Assembly: GCA_964605095.1 (NCBI GenBank)
Contig: CAZSBS010000115.1
Coordinates: 1-14,596 of the forward strand
Length of the DNA stretch: 14,596 nt
DNA from: JAUWQU01 sp964605095
Lineage (GTDB): Bacteria; Planctomycetota; Phycisphaerae; SM23-33
Direction: 5' to 3'
Positions 12,481 to 14,596 of this stretch are shown piece by piece. Numbering within the stretch: the stretch's first letter is position 1; each line of letters opens with the position of its first letter. The position numbers were made by a program, and so were the translations under genes. Below the pieces are notes generated by a model. The model did no database searches. It saw only the letters and a list, made by a program, of their open reading frames with translations, and was not told the DNA's origin.

Positions 12481-14596
12481 TAGCAGTTCAGGTCCTTTCG
12501 CCGCGTGTACTGCCTGTACGCCCGGACCACGTTGCTGGGCCTGATGCTGCCGTCGAGTTGGCGCTGGTATATGCCCCGGCCGGTGTAATAGTGGTGGTGC
12601 ATGCCGAACTGGTCGAAGATGCGGAAGAAATCGTTCAGCAGGGTGATCTGGCAAAGGCTGTCGTCTGTGGGTTCGTGGAAGCCGCCGAACTCGCCGCAGT
12701 GCATGCCCACGCCGTGGCGGATGGCGAACTCAAAGGCGGGCCACCATTTGCGGCAGATGCTCGATATGTCGGCCTCAACCGAGGGCCAGCGGTCGCCGGC
12801 GGCCTTCATGCGGAAGCTGTAGTCGTGGAAGCTGTACATTGTCAGCCGGTCGCCGGTCGGCTCGATGAGCTTGAGCTGCTCGATGGCGCCCCAGCCCTGG
12901 CACGGCTCGACGTACAGCAGATGCCTGCGGTCGGTCTGGCGGATGCGGCTGGTGAGCAGGCTCATGGCGGGGTTATACTTGCCGGCCTGGTGGTCGGCGG
13001 GCTCGTTGACCAGGTCGTAGGCGACCTGCCAGAACGGCCGGGGGGCGAGTTGTCCCAGCAGCTTGTCGTAGTGGGGCAGAAGGACGGTCCGCACCCACTT
13101 GTCGTAATCGTCGCGGAGGAGGTTCTGGTAGGGGCCTAGCGTCTGGTCGATGTTGTTGACGTAGTTGACGCCGGCGTCGCGGCAGAAGTCGGCCAGGACC
13201 TGCACTCGGGTGCGTTTCTCGCCGGGTGCGAACCCCGCGGCCGGCTCGTCGGCGAAGTTGTGCTGGGGGCGGTAGCTGTTCGCGCCGGTAGCGGCGATGA
13301 TCTCCATTTCGCGCTTGTTGCCGGGCACGCCCGTATCGGCCTGGCCGAACATCCAGCTCGTGAAGCCCACCAGCCGGGGCCAGGGCTCGACGCGATACTT
13401 GTAGCCGATGCTCCCGGCCCCGGCGATGGCGCGGTAGCACCCGGCCAGGCCGCCGTCCTGCACGACCTGCACGGACGCGGCATCGTCCAGCTCGAGCGTC
13501 GGGTACTTGCAGTCGAGAGCCAGGCTGCCCAGGGCGGGCAGGGGCGCCAGCTTGAGCGGCTCGGTGTCCCACTGATCCCGCGTGATGAGGTAGTCGTAGA
13601 CGACCCGCTGGCCGAGCAGCGGCCCCGGCGGGATGTTGTCCACGGAGATATCCCGCCACGGCCTGGCTTTTTCCAGGACTTTCGTGACGCTCAGGTAGTT
13701 CACCGGCACGGCCAGGGCGGCGCGGGACCAGAAGGCGGTCATCTTCGCGATGGCGCCGTCATCGTCTTTTTTTGGCACGGCCTTGGCCCAGGGGCGGACG
13801 GCGATGACGCGGCTCTGCCAGCCTAGTTTGAGCTTCGTGACGCCGGCGGCGCAGTCGATTGTCGCGGGTTGCTTCTCGAAGACCAGCAGGATCGGCCGCT
13901 GCGGGCCGCCGGCCGGGGCCTGGTCGAGCCAAATCAGGACCCAATTGGCCTTGAGCCGCCCGGCTTTTTCTGCTTCGTAGCTGTCGGCCCATTTTCCGCC
14001 GGGCAGGAGCAGTTCGGCTGTGCCCGCGTGGTGGATGTTAAGCTCCCCGCCGTCCGGCGTGAGGACCACGCAAGGCGACAGCGGCGTCGCCATCACTACC
14101 GGTGGCCCCTTGGCGTCGCCGGACTGAATCCGCACGCCCCAACCGGCCAGGTCGGTGTCGGCAAGTTCCGGCAGCGGTAGCCAGCCGAGGCGGTCGTATC
14201 GGCTCTGGTTCAGGGGCGGAAGCGGGTGATCGGTGTCCTGCCAGCCGCTCGCGGCCAGGAGGTCGGCGGCGGTCTTGGCGTCAGCGGCGCGGGCCCGCGA
14301 GCAGAGGTCAACCGCGGCTGAGCTTAGGGCGGCGACCTGCTTATCGAGCCAGGCCAGGTCCGGCGACTTCTCCGCGAGCCCCTCGGCGGTGTCGGCTTTT
14401 GCCTGGGCCAGGCTGTCGATTCGCTGGCGGAGCTTGCCGGCGCCGGCGAGCAGTTGCTGTGCCTTCTCGCCCAGCGGCGCGATGCCGGGCCGGGACGGGC
14501 CGCCCCAGCCGAAGGCCGAGCCGTCAACAACGTATATTCCCTTGTCAGCCAGCAGGCCCAGCAGCCAGGCCGCGTCGTCCATGTCACGCCGCATGC
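12465..14596 (-). CDS. GH5-like glycoside hydrolase, multidomain, 5' end outside the window (partial)
   Basis: At least 709 residues are visible and the frame is still open at the right edge, so the true start and any signal peptide are missing. The C-terminal part (about 405-700) looks like a TIM-barrel hydrolase of the GH5/cellulase type. Evidence is VAYDLVNEPAD with the predicted acid/base Glu531, MYSFHDYSF (586-594), and GMHCGEFGGF with the predicted nucleophile Glu635. The first 30 residues (DDAAWLLGLLADKGIYVVDG) resemble a barrel segment and may belong to another domain. Residues 40-115 are an Ala/Lys/Asp-rich helical stretch, possibly coiled coil. Residues 130-300 look beta-rich and may be a carbohydrate-binding or sandwich domain. 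The substrate cannot be named. Many planctomycetes degrade polysaccharides, and that is the likely setting, with pgi downstream perhaps coincidental. The stop is TAG within a repeat. Confidence 0.7.
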   Translation of the reverse strand, partial: MRRDMDDAAWLLGLLADKGIYVVDGSAFGWGGPSRPGIAPLGEKAQQLLAGAGKLRQRIDSLAQAKADTAEGLAEKSPDLAWLDKQVAALSSAAVDLCSRARAADAKTAADLLAASGWQDTDHPLPPLNQSRYDRLGWLPLPELADTDLAGWGVRIQSGDAKGPPVVMATPLSPCVVLTPDGGELNIHHAGTAELLLPGGKWADSYEAEKAGRLKANWVLIWLDQAPAGGPQRPILLVFEKQPATIDCAAGVTKLKLGWQSRVIAVRPWAKAVPKKDDDGAIAKMTAFWSRAALAVPVNYLSVTKVLEKARPWRDISVDNIPPGPLLGQRVVYDYLITRDQWDTEPLKLAPLPALGSLALDCKYPTLELDDAASVQVVQDGGLAGCYRAIAGAGSIGYKYRVEPWPRLVGFTSWMFGQADTGVPGNKREMEIIAATGANSYRPQHNFADEPAAGFAPGEKRTRVQVLADFCRDAGVNYVNNIDQTLGPYQNLLRDDYDKWVRTVLLPHYDKLLGQLAPRPFWQVAYDLVNEPADHQAGKYNPAMSLLTSRIRQTDRRHLLYVEPCQGWGAIEQLKLIEPTGDRLTMYSFHDYSFRMKAAGDRWPSVEADISSICRKWWPAFEFAIRHGVGMHCGEFGGFHEPTDDSLCQITLLNDFFRIFDQFGMHHHYYTGRGIYQRQLDGSIRPSNVVRAYRQYTRRKDLNCYYGSR

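Overview
The window looks like chromosomal DNA of a high-GC bacterium, most likely a member of the Planctomycetota (Phycisphaerae-like). This rests on three things: GC of roughly 65-75% in hand-counted stretches of the core genes, a PurL that carries PurS domains at its N terminus, and intergenic regions crowded with several families of palindromic repeats of the kind I associate with planctomycete genomes. The assignment is inference; there is no rRNA or marker gene to prove it. No tRNA, rRNA, CRISPR array, transposase or phage gene was seen.

Layout. The left edge holds the last codons of a plus-strand gene and its terminator (about 1-115), then a repeat-filled convergent gap. A YkgJ-family cysteine-cluster protein (269-1129, minus) is divergent from a CoA-disulfide/persulfide reductase fused to a rhodanese domain (1221-2963, plus). 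A 511-bp convergent gap (2964-3474) follows, filled with inverted repeats. From there to the right edge everything reads on the minus strand. In transcription order, right to left: a GH5-like glycoside hydrolase that continues past the window (12465-14596), glucose-6-phosphate isomerase pgi (10665-12062), a YwgA-like small protein (9887-10417), an HD-domain phosphohydrolase (8562-9869), purL with two PurS domains (5554-8430), purQ (4538-5323) and folP (3475-4311).

How the genes work together. PurL and PurQ are the synthetase and glutaminase halves of FGAM synthase in purine synthesis; no free-standing purS is needed here because PurL carries two PurS-like domains. FolP makes dihydropteroate for the folate pool that purine synthesis draws on, so purL-purQ-folP is a coherent metabolic neighbourhood, although long repeat-bearing gaps make a single simple operon uncertain. 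The ywgA-HD pair sits between pgi and purL, is separated internally by only 17 bp, has its own promoter-like sequence, and is clearly poorer in GC (about 42-58% in counted lines against about 67-75% in purL and pgi). It is the best candidate for a transferred functional module: a winged-helix-like protein plus a predicted dNTP triphosphohydrolase, a pairing I also recall from Bacillus (ywgA/ywfO). A role in nucleotide control or phage defence is speculative.

The second theme is the repeats. At least six palindromic elements occupy the gaps between genes, one nested inside another, and in several places a repeat or hairpin supplies the TAG stop codon of the adjacent gene. Seven of the ten visible stop codons are TAG, which is unusual for high-GC DNA.
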